From the NCBI RefSeq assembly GCF_900101025.1, contig NZ_FMUH01000007.1:124001-188000 (forward strand): DNA of 64,000 nucleotides. The letters are read 5' to 3'. Position 1 is the first letter of the stretch, and each line of letters starts with the position of its first letter. This DNA comes from Klenkia marina (GTDB taxonomy: Bacteria; Actinomycetota; Actinomycetes; Mycobacteriales; Geodermatophilaceae). Under the pieces are notes generated by a model. That model was not told the origin of the DNA. It saw nothing but the letters and a program-made list of their open reading frames with translations, and ran no database searches. A program made the position numbers and the translations under genes. Of the stretch, positions 40,688-52,921 are shown one piece after another.

Positions 40688-42534
40688 GCCGGCCGCCAGG
40701 ACAAGGTCCAGCTGCCCGACCACGCCTCGTCCGGGGCGAGCACCACCAGGTCGGTGCCGTCGGCCAGGGCGTTCGGCGGGCAGGTCATCGGCTCCACCGC
40801 GACGCTGCGCCGGCGCTGGCCCTCGGGCAGCGTGTCGCCGGTGTAGACCTGCAGCCACGGCCACGCGGCGTCCACCGCCAGCTCGAGCTCGCCCTCGGAG
40901 CCGGCCAGCCGCACCCGGGCCCAGCCGTCGTCGTCGCGCACGAGGTCGGTGAGGGCGTCGTCCAGTGCCCGGTCGCCGATCGTGCCGACCGCCCCGTCGA
41001 AGGGGTGCCGCCCGCCGGTGGGCAGGCCGCCGTCCAGGTCCAGGCCCGTGCGGGCGGGGACGTCGAGGGTGGCCGCACCCACGTCGCCGTCCTGGCCGGA
41101 CCCGACGTGCAGGTAGGGGTGCATGCCCACGCCGAACGGCGCGTCGTGGGTGCCGACGTTGCGCACCCGGACCGTGACGGTCAGCCGGTCGGGCTCCAGG
41201 CCGTAGTCGACCGCGACGGCCAGCCGGAACGGGTACCCCGAACGGGGTTCGAGCACGGTGCCGACGGTGACGGCGTCCTGGGTGCGGGCCAGCACGGTGA
41301 ACGGCTGCCAGGACAGCAGACCGTGCATGGCCGACCCCTCGGCGGCGGTGTCCAGCTGCAGGTCGCTGTCCCCCCAGGACCACCGCCCGTCGCGCAGCCG
41401 GTTGGGCCACGGCAGCAGCAGGCCACCCCGGCGCCCCTTCGGGACGATGCCGGTGCGGTAGCCGTCGAGCACGTCCCAGTCGCCGACGGCGAGCCGTCGC
41501 AGCCCTCCTCCGCGCAGGTCGACCGCCACCCGGGCGGCGCCGCGCTCGAGCCAGGCGCCCAGCGGCTCGGTGGTCGGCCAGGCCTCGGGGTCAGGGGTGA
41601 TGCCCGGGGTGCCGAGCAGGTCGGCCAGCACGTCGAGCACCTCGGCACGGCGGACGGCGGCGGCCGGCGCGATCTCGGTCAGCCCGAAGTAGCCGTGCAC
41701 CAGCCCCGGCCCGGGCAGGTGGACGACGTGCACCCCGGCGGCGGCCAGCTCGACGGCGTAGGTGTCGCCCTCGTCGCGCAGCGGGTCGAACTCGGCGGTG
41801 GCCACCACGGCCGGCGGCAGCCCGGTGAGGTCGGTGCCCAGCGGGGCGACGTAGCGGTCGCCGCCGTCGGGCACGTACCAGTCCCAGAACCGGCGCATGT
41901 CGGACTTCTCGAGGAACAGCCCGGTGGCGTTCTGCTCGGTCGAGGGCATGGCCATGGTCGGGTCCAGGCCCGGGTAGACCAGCAGCTGGGCGGCCAGCAC
42001 CGGTCCGTCGTCGTCGCGGCAGCGCAGCGCGACCCCGGCCGCGAGCCCGGCGCCGGCGCTGTCGCCGGCCACCACCAGCGGCGCGGTCGGCCAGCGGCGC
42101 GCGGCCCACCGGACGGCGGCCAGGCTGTCCTCCAGGGGTGCGGGGTGCGGGTGCTCGGGGGCCAGCCGGTAGTCGACCGCGACGACGGTGGCGCCCAGCC
42201 GGTTGGCCACCGCTCGGCACACGGGGTCGTGGGTGTCGAGGTCGCCGACCGCCCAGCCGCCCCCGTGCAGCCAGACGACGACCGGACGGGTGCGGTCGCC
42301 CACCCGGCCCAGCCCCGAGCGGTAGATGCGCACCGACAGCTCGCCGCCCGGGCCCTCGATCGTGCGGTCCTCGACGTCGGCGACCGGCTCGGGGCGGTAG
42401 CCGTCGCCGCGGCGGGCCAGCGACAGCGCCCGGTAGCGCTCGCGGTCGACGGCGGCGTCGCCGCTGACCAGCGGGGTGGCCCCGGCGGCGGTGAGGCGCT
42501 CGAGGAAGGGCGGGAAGTGCGGGTCGATCGGCAC
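40684..42534 (-). CDS. Fusion of alpha/beta-hydrolase (HSL esterase) and aldose 1-epimerase-like domains
   Basis: This is a 616-residue single open frame. Residues 1-310 are a hormone-sensitive-lipase-type esterase: HGGGWAVGDLDTHD (oxyanion loop), VVAGDSAGAGLAAGV (GDSAG nucleophile Ser), the Asp in EFDPLRDEG and the His in GLVHGYFGL. Residues 325-616 are a mutarotase: LLLPWPNRLRDGRWSW, GMHPYLHVG (active-site His) and VAVEPMTCPPNAL with the catalytic Glu region. The join (around LADLLGTPGITPDPEAWPTT) has no stop or obvious internal start. The two halves normally occur as separate proteins. The GTG start is at 42534. The esterase could act on acylated sugars and the mutarotase on the sugar freed, but this is inference. 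Confidence 0.85.
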   Translation of the reverse strand: MPIDPHFPPFLERLTAAGATPLVSGDAAVDRERYRALSLARRGDGYRPEPVADVEDRTIEGPGGELSVRIYRSGLGRVGDRTRPVVVWLHGGGWAVGDLDTHDPVCRAVANRLGATVVAVDYRLAPEHPHPAPLEDSLAAVRWAARRWPTAPLVVAGDSAGAGLAAGVALRCRDDDGPVLAAQLLVYPGLDPTMAMPSTEQNATGLFLEKSDMRRFWDWYVPDGGDRYVAPLGTDLTGLPPAVVATAEFDPLRDEGDTYAVELAAAGVHVVHLPGPGLVHGYFGLTEIAPAAAVRRAEVLDVLADLLGTPGITPDPEAWPTTEPLGAWLERGAARVAVDLRGGGLRRLAVGDWDVLDGYRTGIVPKGRRGGLLLPWPNRLRDGRWSWGDSDLQLDTAAEGSAMHGLLSWQPFTVLARTQDAVTVGTVLEPRSGYPFRLAVAVDYGLEPDRLTVTVRVRNVGTHDAPFGVGMHPYLHVGSGQDGDVGAATLDVPARTGLDLDGGLPTGGRHPFDGAVGTIGDRALDDALTDLVRDDDGWARVRLAGSEGELELAVDAAWPWLQVYTGDTLPEGQRRRSVAVEPMTCPPNALADGTDLVVLAPDEAWSGSWTLSWRPA

Positions 42535-42558
42535 GGGGTCACCTCACCACGTGCGGGG

Positions 42559-43194
42559 TCACCCGGCGAGCGGGTCCTCGCCCTTCCCGAGCAGCGACAC
42601 CCGCACCAGGCCGGCGGCGAAGCGGGCCAGGTCGTCGCCGTCGACCAGCCCGGCGAGCGCGGCGGGGTCGGTGGGCAGCCCCACCCGCTCGGCGCCGCGC
42701 ACGGCGCGGTCGTCGAGGTGCGGGCGCAGCCACGGCCACACCTGCTGCGCCTCGCGCAGGAACACGTGCGCACCGGTGGGCCCGAACCCCGGGAACTCCT
42801 GCAGCAGCGCAGCGGCCCGGTCGGCGTCGCCGTCGGCCTCGGCGGCCAGCCGGCGCAGGTCGCCGTGCCAGCGGTCGCGCACCTGGGTGGCGAGGTCGCC
42901 GAGCTGGCGCGAGGTGCGCTCGTCGTAGCGGCGGTAGTGGCCGCGGCCCAGGGCGTCGACCCGGTCCTGCCAGCTGGCCTCGAGCATGTGCTCGGGGGTG
43001 GTCAGCCCGGCGTCGAGCAGCTCGGTGGTGGCGGCGACGGCGATGCCGGCGTCGATGCGGGCGCTGAGCAGCTCGGCCAGCACCAGCAGCTGCCACAGCG
43101 GCGCGGGGGTGTCGGCCAGCCGGATGCCGGCGTCGGTCGCGTAGGTGGTGCCGTGCTTCTCCAGGACGGCGGCGGCGGTGTCGCGGTGGGTCAT
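42559..43194 (-). CDS. HhH-GPD superfamily DNA glycosylase-like protein (endonuclease III fold)
   Basis: This 211-residue protein has an EndoIII-type helical fold: LWQLLVLAELLSARIDAGIA near the start, then the helix-hairpin-helix LLQEFPGFGPTGAHVFLREA. The Gly/Pro-Asp part is less standard (WPWLRPHLDDRAVRGA). The four-Cys iron-sulfur cluster of EndoIII/MutY is absent. A role in base excision or a related DNA function is likely but the lesion is unknown. The ATG at 43194 is used. The hydrolase-mutarotase gene follows 24 bp downstream on the same strand. Confidence 0.75.
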   Translation of the reverse strand: MTHRDTAAAVLEKHGTTYATDAGIRLADTPAPLWQLLVLAELLSARIDAGIAVAATTELLDAGLTTPEHMLEASWQDRVDALGRGHYRRYDERTSRQLGDLATQVRDRWHGDLRRLAAEADGDADRAAALLQEFPGFGPTGAHVFLREAQQVWPWLRPHLDDRAVRGAERVGLPTDPAALAGLVDGDDLARFAAGLVRVSLLGKGEDPLAG

Positions 43195-43281
43195 CGCCAC
43201 CCCGTACCCGTGACGGCAGCGAGGGCACATCGATGACGGACGTCAGTGGTACGGGGTCCTCCCGGAGGGAAGACTCCAGGC

Positions 43282-43686
43282 ATGCCCGCCACCGAGCTCC
43301 GCGCCGCCGACACCGACCGCACCGCCGTCGCCGAGGCCCTCGGCCGGGCCCTCCACGAGGGTCGCCTCACCGTGGCCGAGTACGACGAGCGCCTCGCCTC
43401 GGCCTACGCCGCCCGCACCCACGCCGACCTCGCCGTCCTCACCGCCGACCTGCCCACCCCGGCGACCACCTCACCGGTGTCCTACGGCAGCTGCGGCGGG
43501 GACGGCGACCTGCGCAATGCCTGGCGCGGTTACCTGACCGTCGCGCTCATCGTCTGGGCGGTCTACCTGGCGTCCTCGGTCGCCGGCGGGTTCGGCTACC
43601 CCTGGCCGGTCTGGGTCGTCGGCCCCTGGGGCGCCGTCCTCGTCGCCCGCACGCTGAGCACCCGCGGCGCCCTCGCCCGCCGCTGA
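43282..43686 (+). CDS. DUF1707 membrane protein
   Basis: This 134-residue protein starts with a DUF1707 domain (ELRAADTDRTAVAEALGRAL, LTVAEYDERLASAYAARTHA, DLAVLTADLP), followed by a short linker and two transmembrane helices (LTVALIVWAVYLASSVAGG; WPVWVVGPWGAVLVA). The domain is common in actinobacteria, usually at the cytoplasmic face of small membrane proteins of unknown role. The ATG at 43282 follows GGAGGGA. A strong terminator hairpin follows 9 bp after the stop. Confidence 0.85.
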   Translation: MPATELRAADTDRTAVAEALGRALHEGRLTVAEYDERLASAYAARTHADLAVLTADLPTPATTSPVSYGSCGGDGDLRNAWRGYLTVALIVWAVYLASSVAGGFGYPWPVWVVGPWGAVLVARTLSTRGALARR

Positions 43687-43695
43687 CCCACCGAC

Positions 43696-43734
43696 GACGA
43701 GAGGCCCCACCCGGATCGGGTGGGGCCTCTCGTC
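43696..43734. terminator. Perfect 18-bp stem terminator between DUF1707 gene and tRNA-Leu
   Basis: The 18-bp arm at 43696-43713 (starting GACGAGAGG) pairs perfectly with 43717-43734 around a 3-nt loop, GAT. It lies between the DUF1707 stop and the 3' end of the convergent tRNA-Leu, so it can end transcription from both sides. It is the strongest hairpin in the window. Confidence 0.88.
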
Positions 43735-43741
43735 TGCACTG

Positions 43742-43824
43742 TGGGCAAGGGGGGAGTTGAACCCCCACGTCCTTTCGGACACACGGACCTGAACCGTGCG
43801 CGTCTGCCATTCCGCCACTTGCCC
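43742..43824 (-). tRNA. tRNA-Leu (anticodon CAG)
   Basis: An 83-nt class II tRNA with acceptor stem GGGCAAG/CTTGCCC and D-arm GTGGCGGAATGGCAGACGC. The anticodon stem-loop CACGG-TTCAGGT-CCGTG (anticodon CAG) is followed by a long variable arm, TGTCCGAAAGGACG. The T-arm is GGGGGTTCAACTCCCCC. The CCA end is not encoded. This tRNA beside fhaA is a conserved neighbour in actinobacteria. Confidence 0.97.
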
Positions 43825-43965
43825 TGGCGGAGGAGAACACTAGCAGCCCCCTCCGGAGAACATTCCGCCGGGGCGTCGCGGGCTCGCCGACCGGACCACG
43901 GGCCCCGTCCCGGTTACGATCGCCGTCGGAGTTCGTGGGAGGTCAGCCGAGCGTAGGGAGCGACT

Positions 43966-44814
43966 GTGGGTGTGCTGCAGCGCTTCGAGCGACGGCTGGA
44001 GGGCATGGTCGGGCTCGCGTTCGCCCGCATCTTCAAGGGCAAGGTCCACCCCGCCGAGATCGCCAAGGCCCTGCAGCGCGAGGCCACCGAGCAGCGCAAG
44101 GTGATGGGCGAGGGCCGTGTGCTGGTCCCCAACGTCTACGACGTGCGGCTGGGCCCGGCCGACTACGACAACCTCGCCGAGTGGTCCGAGCAGTTGGCCG
44201 CCGAGCTGGCCGACATGGTCGCCGAGCACGTCGAGGACGAGGGCTTCCAGACCTTCGGCGACATCCAGGTCCGCCTCGAGCGCGACGACGAGCTGCACAC
44301 CGGCGTCTTCGAGGTCGCCTCGCACGTCGCCGACCCGCGCGCCGACCGCCCCTCCCGCTACAGCACCGACCTGTCCGACGACTGGGGCGGCCCGGTCCCC
44401 GGCGTCAACGCCGCCCCGCCCGTGCCCGCCCCGGCCGGTCGCCCACCGGTGCCGCCGCTGCCCCCGCTGCGCGGGCGCGAGCCGGCCGGCCCCGCCGTGG
44501 TCGGCCGCTCGGGCCAGCGCCCCGGGGTCACGCACGTCCTGGTCGTCGACGGCCCGGGCACCCGGCACGTGCTGTCGGCGGGCAGCAACGTCATCGGCCG
44601 CGGCACCGAGGCCGACATCCGGCTGCCCGACACCGGCGTCAGCCGCAAGCACGTCGACGTCGTGCTCGAGGGCCCGGTCGCCGCGGTGCACGACCTCGGC
44701 TCGACCAACGGCACCCTGGTGAACGGTCGCCGGGTGGGTCGTCAGCCGCTGTCCGACGGCGACGTCATCCGCATCGGGCACTCGGTGCTGGTCTACCGGC
44801 AGGACGGCGCATGA
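43966..44814 (+). CDS. fhaA: FhaA, DUF3662 and FHA-domain protein
   Basis: This 282-residue protein begins with the DUF3662 domain (QRFERRLEGMVGLAFARIFK, VHPAEIAKALQREA). A Pro-rich linker follows (around residues 140-175), and a C-terminal FHA domain carries NVIGRGTEADIRL, GVSRKHVDVVLEG and DLGSTNGTLVNGRR, the residues that bind phosphothreonine. In mycobacteria the homologue binds the phosphorylated pseudokinase MviN to control peptidoglycan precursor export. The GTG at 43966 has GGGAG 6 nt upstream. It heads a seven-gene series, and its stop overlaps fhaB in ATGA. TACGAT at 43915-43920 is a possible -10. Confidence 0.95.
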   Translation: MGVLQRFERRLEGMVGLAFARIFKGKVHPAEIAKALQREATEQRKVMGEGRVLVPNVYDVRLGPADYDNLAEWSEQLAAELADMVAEHVEDEGFQTFGDIQVRLERDDELHTGVFEVASHVADPRADRPSRYSTDLSDDWGGPVPGVNAAPPVPAPAGRPPVPPLPPLRGREPAGPAVVGRSGQRPGVTHVLVVDGPGTRHVLSAGSNVIGRGTEADIRLPDTGVSRKHVDVVLEGPVAAVHDLGSTNGTLVNGRRVGRQPLSDGDVIRIGHSVLVYRQDGA

Positions 44815-45268
44815 CCGCCGAGATCGTGCTGCAGGCGTTCCGGTTCGGGTTCCTGCTGCTGCTCTGGCTGTTCATCTTCGCCGCCTTCCGGGTGGTGCGC
44901 GCCGACCTGCTGGGCGGCCGCACCGGCCGCGTGTCCTCGGTGCCCCCGCGTGCCCAGGCCGGCAAGAAGAAGGGCAACCGCGGCCCGAAGAACCTCTTCG
45001 TCACCGCCGGCCCGCTGTCCGGCACCAAGATCACCCTCGGCGAGCAGGCCATCCTCATCGGCCGCGCCGACGACTCCACCCTCGTGCTGACCGACGACTT
45101 CGCCAGCTCCCGGCACGCCCGGCTCACCAACCGTGGCGGTGCCTGGTACGTCGAGGACCTCGGCTCGACCAACGGCACCTACCTCGACCAGCAGCGCGTG
45201 CAGGGTCCGCTGCTGGTCGCCCCCGGCCAACCGATCCGGATCGGACAGACCGTGCTGGAGCTCCGCTC

Positions 45269-45272
<4 letters not shown>
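44811..45272 (+). CDS. fhaB: FhaB (FipA), membrane-anchored FHA protein
   Basis: This 153-residue protein has an N-terminal transmembrane helix (FRFGFLLLLWLFIFAAFRVV), a basic linker (QAGKKKGNRGPK) and an FHA domain with AILIGRADDSTLVL, FASSRHARLTNRGGAW and EDLGSTNGTYLDQQ. The mycobacterial homologue (FipA/FhaB) is phosphorylated by PknA/PknB and links signalling to FtsZ and division. It overlaps fhaA and pstP by 4 nt on either side (ATGA), so translation is coupled. Confidence 0.95.
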
Positions 45273-46644
<1,372 letters not shown>

Positions 46645-46645
<1 letters not shown>

Positions 46646-48093
46646 TGGCGGCCCCCGCCGCCGGTCCGGTCAAGGGCCCGGGCACCGACCCCAAGCAGGG
46701 CGCCCCCGGGGTCACCACCCCGCCCAAGCGTCGCGGCACCGAGCTGGTGATGCTGGCCTTCGCCGTCGTCATCACCCTCGCCGCGCAGACCATCGTCGAC
46801 ATCACCGTCACCGGGTCGCCCAGCCCCGAGATCGCCACGTTCGGCCTCTGGTTCACCGGCCTGTGGGTGGTGGCGCACCTCGTGGTGCGCCGGTTCGCGC
46901 CCTACGCCGACCCGCTGCTGCTGCCCTGCGTCGCCGTGCTCACCGGTCTGGGCCTGTCGATGATCCACCGCCTGGACATCGCCGCCAACGCCCTCGGCGA
47001 GTCGGTGTCGGCCCGCGAGGACGCCCCCACCCAGCTGCTGTGGGCCACCGTCGGCATGGTCCTGTTCGTCGCCGTCCTGACCGTGGTGCGCGACCACCGT
47101 GCGCTCTCCCGGCTGGCGTACACGATCGGCCTGGTCGGGCTGGTGCTGCTGGCCATCCCCGCGGTGCTGCCCTCGGCGCTGTCGGAGGTCAACGGCGCCA
47201 AGATCTGGATCCGGGTGGCCGGGTTCTCGATCCAGCCCGGCGAGTTCGCCAAGATCTGCCTGGTCATCTTCTTCGCCGCCTACCTGGTCGACAAGCGCGA
47301 CGTCCTCGCCCTCGCCAGCCGCCGCGTGCTGGGCCTCGAGGTGCCGCGCGCCCGCGACCTCGGCCCGGTCCTGGTGGCCTGGGGCGTGTCGATCCTCGTG
47401 CTGGTCTTCGAGCGCGACCTGGGCAGCTCGCTGCTGCTGTTCGGGATCTTCGTGGTCATGCTCTACGTCGCCACCGAGCGGGCATCCTGGCTGGTCATCG
47501 GCGTGCTGCTGTTCGCCGTCGGCGGCACCGTGGCCTACCAGCTGTTCGGCCACGTGCGCGTGCGGGTGGACACCTGGTTGGACCCCTTCGCCTACTACCC
47601 CGACGGCGGCGGCTACCAGGTCGTGCAGTCGCTGTTCGGCCTGGGCACCGGTGGCCTGTTCGGCGCCGGCCTGGGCGGCGGGCGCCCGGACCAGGTGCCG
47701 GTGGCCAAGAGCGACTTCATCGCCGCCGCGATCGGTGAGGAGCTCGGCCTGTTCGGGCTGGTCGCCGTCGTCGTCCTGTACCTCGTGCTGGTCGAGCGCG
47801 GCCTGCGCACCTCGCTCGTCGTGCGCGACGGCTTCGGCAAGCTGCTGGCCGCGGGCCTGGCCTTCGGGGTCGCCTGGCAGGTGTTCGTCGTCCTCGGCGG
47901 CGTCACCGGGCTGCTGCCGCTGACCGGCCTCACGACCCCGTTCGTGGCCTACGGCGGTTCGTCGCTGGTGGCCAACTTCGGCCTGGTCGCGCTGCTGGTG
48001 CGGATCAGCGACGCCGCCCGCCGCCCGGCCGCCCCGCCGGCGCCGCCCGCCCCGAAGCTGGGCGAGGCGCTGACCGAGGTGGTCAAGCCGTGA
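46645..48093 (+). CDS. rodA: RodA/FtsW-family SEDS peptidoglycan glycosyltransferase
   Basis: This 482-residue polytopic protein has about twelve transmembrane helices. SEDS motifs are clear: NGAKIWIRVAGFSIQPGEFA, VFERDLGSSLLLFGIF, YQVVQSLFGLGTGGLFGAGL, and FIAAAIGEELGLFG with the essential Glu region. GLTTPFVAYGGSSLVAN is near the C-terminus. It polymerises lipid II together with the class B transpeptidase encoded next to it. The N-terminal 30 residues are Pro/Lys-rich and may be a phosphorylation site. It overlaps pstP and pbpA. Confidence 0.95.
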
Positions 48094-49541
48094 ACTCGCC
48101 GCTGCGCAAGGTGTCGATCAGCGTCCTGGTGCTGTTCACGCTGCTGATCCTCAACGCCAACTACATCCAGGTCGTGCGGTCGTCCGAGCTGCGCGCCAAC
48201 CCCTCGAACACCCGCATCCTGGCCGAGGAGTACGACCGCGAGCGCGGCCAGATCGTCGTCGACGGCAACCCGGTGGCCACCTCCGTGCGCACCGACGACG
48301 CCCTCACCTACCTGCGGCAGTACCCGCAGGGCGAGCTGTACTCGTCGGTCACCGGCTACTACTCCCTGGTCTACGGCAACACCGGCATCGAGCGCGCCGA
48401 GAACGAGATCCTCTCCGGCTCCGACGACCGCCTGGCCTTCCGCCGCATCGCCGACCTGTTCACCGGTCGCGACCCCTCCGGCGGCAACGTCGAGCTCACC
48501 CTCGACCCCGCCGCCCAGCAGGCCGCCTTCGACGGGCTCGACGGCGTCCAGGGGTCCGTCGTGGCGCTGGACCCCAGCACCGGCGCGGTGCTGGCCATGG
48601 TCAGCAGCCCCGGGTACGACCCCAACCAGCTCTCCAGCCACGACCCCGCCGCCATCCGCGCCTACTCCGACACCCTCGGCGCGATGGACCCCGACCCCCG
48701 GGTCAACGGCACGGTCGACGAGCGGCACTCCCCCGGGTCGGTGTTCAAGCTGATCACCTCGGCCGCCGCCCTCGAGGACGGCTACAGCTCCGACTCGGTC
48801 GTCCCGGCGCCGCAGACCTACCGGCTGCCCGGCACCAGCCGGGACCTGTCCAACTTCGGCGGCGAGGTGTGCGACCCCAGCGGGCAGCAGACCCTCGCCG
48901 ACGCCCTGCGGATCTCGTGCAACACCGCCTTCGCCCAGCTGGGCGTCGAGCTCGGCGAGGACCGCATCCGCGAGACCGCCCAGGCCTTCGGCATCGACGA
49001 GGAGCCCGAGCCGATGCCGCTGCCGGTCGTGCAGAGCACCGTGGGCGACATCGACGGCGACGCGCAGCTGGCGGTGGCCTCCATCGGTCAGCAGAACGTG
49101 CAGATCACGCCGCTGCAGGGGGCGATGATCGCCGCGGCCATCGCCAACGACGGCTCGCTCATGCAGCCCTACCTGGTCGACCAGCTGCAGGCGCCCGACC
49201 TCACGGTGATCGACCAGACCGAGCCCGAGGAGCAGAGCCGACCGGTCTCCGCCGACGTCGCCACCCAGCTCCAGCAGATGATGGTCGGCGTCGTCGAGGG
49301 CGGCTCCGGTCGCCGGGCGCAGATCGACGGCTACACCGTCGGCGGCAAGACCGGCACCGCGCAGACCACCGCCGACGGCGACGACAACCAGTGGTTCGTC
49401 GGCTTCGCCGGCCCCGAGGGCGAACCGCAGATCGCCGTCGCCGTCTTCATCCAGGGCGGGCAGGGCACCGGCGGCGACCTGTCCGCGCCCGTCGCCCAGC
49501 AGGTCATGGCGGCCTACCTGGCCGCCGACGGGGGCAACTAG
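48090..49541 (+). CDS. pbpA: PbpA, class B penicillin-binding protein (transpeptidase)
   Basis: This 483-residue protein has an N-terminal signal anchor (VSISVLVLFTLLILNANYIQ), a dimerisation-like domain (to about residue 150) and a transpeptidase domain. The catalytic SxxK is in SPGSVFKLITSAAAL, SxN in RISCNTAFAQLG and KTG in VGGKTGTAQTT. It cross-links peptidoglycan as RodA's partner. The GTG at 48090 overlaps the rodA stop in GTGA; pknA begins directly after its stop codon. Confidence 0.96.
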   Translation: MNSPLRKVSISVLVLFTLLILNANYIQVVRSSELRANPSNTRILAEEYDRERGQIVVDGNPVATSVRTDDALTYLRQYPQGELYSSVTGYYSLVYGNTGIERAENEILSGSDDRLAFRRIADLFTGRDPSGGNVELTLDPAAQQAAFDGLDGVQGSVVALDPSTGAVLAMVSSPGYDPNQLSSHDPAAIRAYSDTLGAMDPDPRVNGTVDERHSPGSVFKLITSAAALEDGYSSDSVVPAPQTYRLPGTSRDLSNFGGEVCDPSGQQTLADALRISCNTAFAQLGVELGEDRIRETAQAFGIDEEPEPMPLPVVQSTVGDIDGDAQLAVASIGQQNVQITPLQGAMIAAAIANDGSLMQPYLVDQLQAPDLTVIDQTEPEEQSRPVSADVATQLQQMMVGVVEGGSGRRAQIDGYTVGGKTGTAQTTADGDDNQWFVGFAGPEGEPQIAVAVFIQGGQGTGGDLSAPVAQQVMAAYLAADGGN

Positions 49542-50999
49542 ATGGCACTGCACGTCGGCAGCGTCCTGGCCGGGCGCTACGAGATCACCGCCCCCATTGC
49601 GACCGGTGGCATGGGTGAGGTGTGGCGGGCCACCGACCGCACGCTGGGCCGCACGGTCGCGGCCAAGGTGCTCAAGAGCGAGTACACCGGCGACCGCAAC
49701 TTCCTCGAGCGGTTCCGCAACGAGGCCCGGCACACCGCCGGCCTCACCCACCAGAACATCGCCTCGGTCTTCGACTACGGCGAGACCCGGGACGACGACG
49801 GCCGCGACCTGGCGTTCCTGGTGATGGAGTACGTCGAGGGCGAGCCGCTGGTCGCCATCCTCGACCGCGAGATCACCCTGTCGCCCGAGCGCACCCTCGA
49901 CGTCCTCGCCCAGGCCGGCGAGGGCCTCTCCGCCGCGCACCGGGCCGGGGTCGTGCACCGCGACATCAAGCCCGGCAACCTCATGGTGCGCCCCGACGGC
50001 GTCGTGAAGCTCACCGACTTCGGCATCGCCTGGGCCCGCGACGCCGCCCCGCTCACCCGCACCGGCATGGTCGTGGGCACCGCCCAGTACCTCTCGCCCG
50101 AGCAGGCGCAGGGCTTCCAGGTCACCGCCGCCTCCGACGTCTACTCCCTGGGCATCCTGGGCTACGAGTGCCTGGCCGGGAACCGCCCCTTCGACGGCGA
50201 GTCCCAGGTCGCCATCGCACTGGCCCAGATCAACCGGCCGCCCCCGCCGCTGCCCCCCGAGGTGCCCGCGCCGGTCCGCGCCCTGGTCGAGAAGGCCCTG
50301 TCCAAGGACCCGGCCGCGCGCTTCCCCGACGGCGGTGCCTTCGCCGCCGCCGCCCGCCGGGTCGCCGCCGGGGGCCCCGGCCCCGAGACGTCGGCCGCCA
50401 CGACCTACATCCCGGCCGTCGGTGGCGACGGCACGCAGATGATCGGCGCCGCCGGCGCCGCCGCGGGCCCGGCGACCGGCCCGTCCACCGCACCGCGCAC
50501 CATGCCCCCGCTGCAGGCCTCCCCGGTCGACGAGGACGTCGACGACTGGGACGACGACACCCGCCGTCGCCGCTCGCCGTGGCCCTGGGTCGCGGCCGCC
50601 GCGGTGCTGCTGCTCGTGCTCGGCGCCGTCCTGGCCTTCACGCTCATGGACGGCGACGGCGACGCCGAACGCTCCCCCGGGACCACGACCACGCCCCCGG
50701 CCACCTCGACCTCGGCGCCGGCCACCTCCACCGCCCCCAGCACCTCGGCGGGCGAGAGCACGGCCGAGGAGACCACCGGCGGCGACGACGACGGCGAGGA
50801 ACCGACGGAGGACCCGGGGCAGGACACCACCCAGGCGCCGGCCCCCGCCACGACGACCACGCCCCGCACCACGCCCCGCCCCACCACCCCGGCGCCCACC
50901 AGCACGACACCACCGGCGCCGACGACGACCCCCACCACGACCACCCCCGCGGAGACCACCGTGGCGCCCGGCCAGCCCGATGCGGGGGCCACGACGTGA
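49542..50999 (+). CDS. pknA: PknA-like Ser/Thr protein kinase
   Basis: This 485-residue protein has a kinase domain in residues 10-275: IATGGMGEVWRA, AAKVLKSEY (Lys42), HRDIKPGNLMV, DFGIAWARD and GTAQYLSPEQAQG. A Ala/Gly linker and RRRRSPWPWVAAAAVLLLVL (transmembrane) are followed by an outside tail of almost only Thr, Pro, Ser and Ala. There is no PASTA repeat, so it fits PknA rather than PknB. PknA phosphorylates division and wall-synthesis proteins. Its ATG follows the pbpA stop without a gap. The kinase at 8013 is its paralogue. Confidence 0.94.
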   Translation: MALHVGSVLAGRYEITAPIATGGMGEVWRATDRTLGRTVAAKVLKSEYTGDRNFLERFRNEARHTAGLTHQNIASVFDYGETRDDDGRDLAFLVMEYVEGEPLVAILDREITLSPERTLDVLAQAGEGLSAAHRAGVVHRDIKPGNLMVRPDGVVKLTDFGIAWARDAAPLTRTGMVVGTAQYLSPEQAQGFQVTAASDVYSLGILGYECLAGNRPFDGESQVAIALAQINRPPPPLPPEVPAPVRALVEKALSKDPAARFPDGGAFAAAARRVAAGGPGPETSAATTYIPAVGGDGTQMIGAAGAAAGPATGPSTAPRTMPPLQASPVDEDVDDWDDDTRRRRSPWPWVAAAAVLLLVLGAVLAFTLMDGDGDAERSPGTTTTPPATSTSAPATSTAPSTSAGESTAEETTGGDDDGEEPTEDPGQDTTQAPAPATTTTPRTTPRPTTPAPTSTTPPAPTTTPTTTTPAETTVAPGQPDAGATT

Positions 51000-51105
51000 C
51001 CGTCTCCTCACCCGACGCGGCCGCGGACAGCCCGGTCGTGTCACCCGGATCGCCTACGCTGCCCGGTGGCCGACCGGCCCCGGCCGCACCTCGAGAGGAC
51101 CCCCG

Positions 51106-52887
<1,782 letters not shown>

Positions 52888-52921
52888 GGGGTGCACATCG
52901 CGATCCTCCGGATCGCACCCC
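52888..52921 (+). terminator. Terminator-like hairpin after pknB
   Basis: Directly after the pknB stop, GCGATCC-TCC-GGATCGC forms a 7-bp stem, extended by an outer GGGGT/ACCCC pair of arms across an internal loop. It probably ends the fhaA-pknB transcript. Confidence 0.72.

Noticed and set aside
39946-43236. A very long plus-strand open frame (over 1000 codons) across the hydrolase-mutarotase and glycosylase genes
   Set aside because: It is antisense to genes with clear motifs, and its translation is Arg/Gly/Pro/Val-rich without domains. Long antisense frames are expected at this GC content.
47949-51044. A long minus-strand open frame opposite rodA, pbpA and pknA
   Set aside because: It is low-complexity, Gly/Arg/Val-rich and fully explained as the shadow of well-supported genes on the plus strand.
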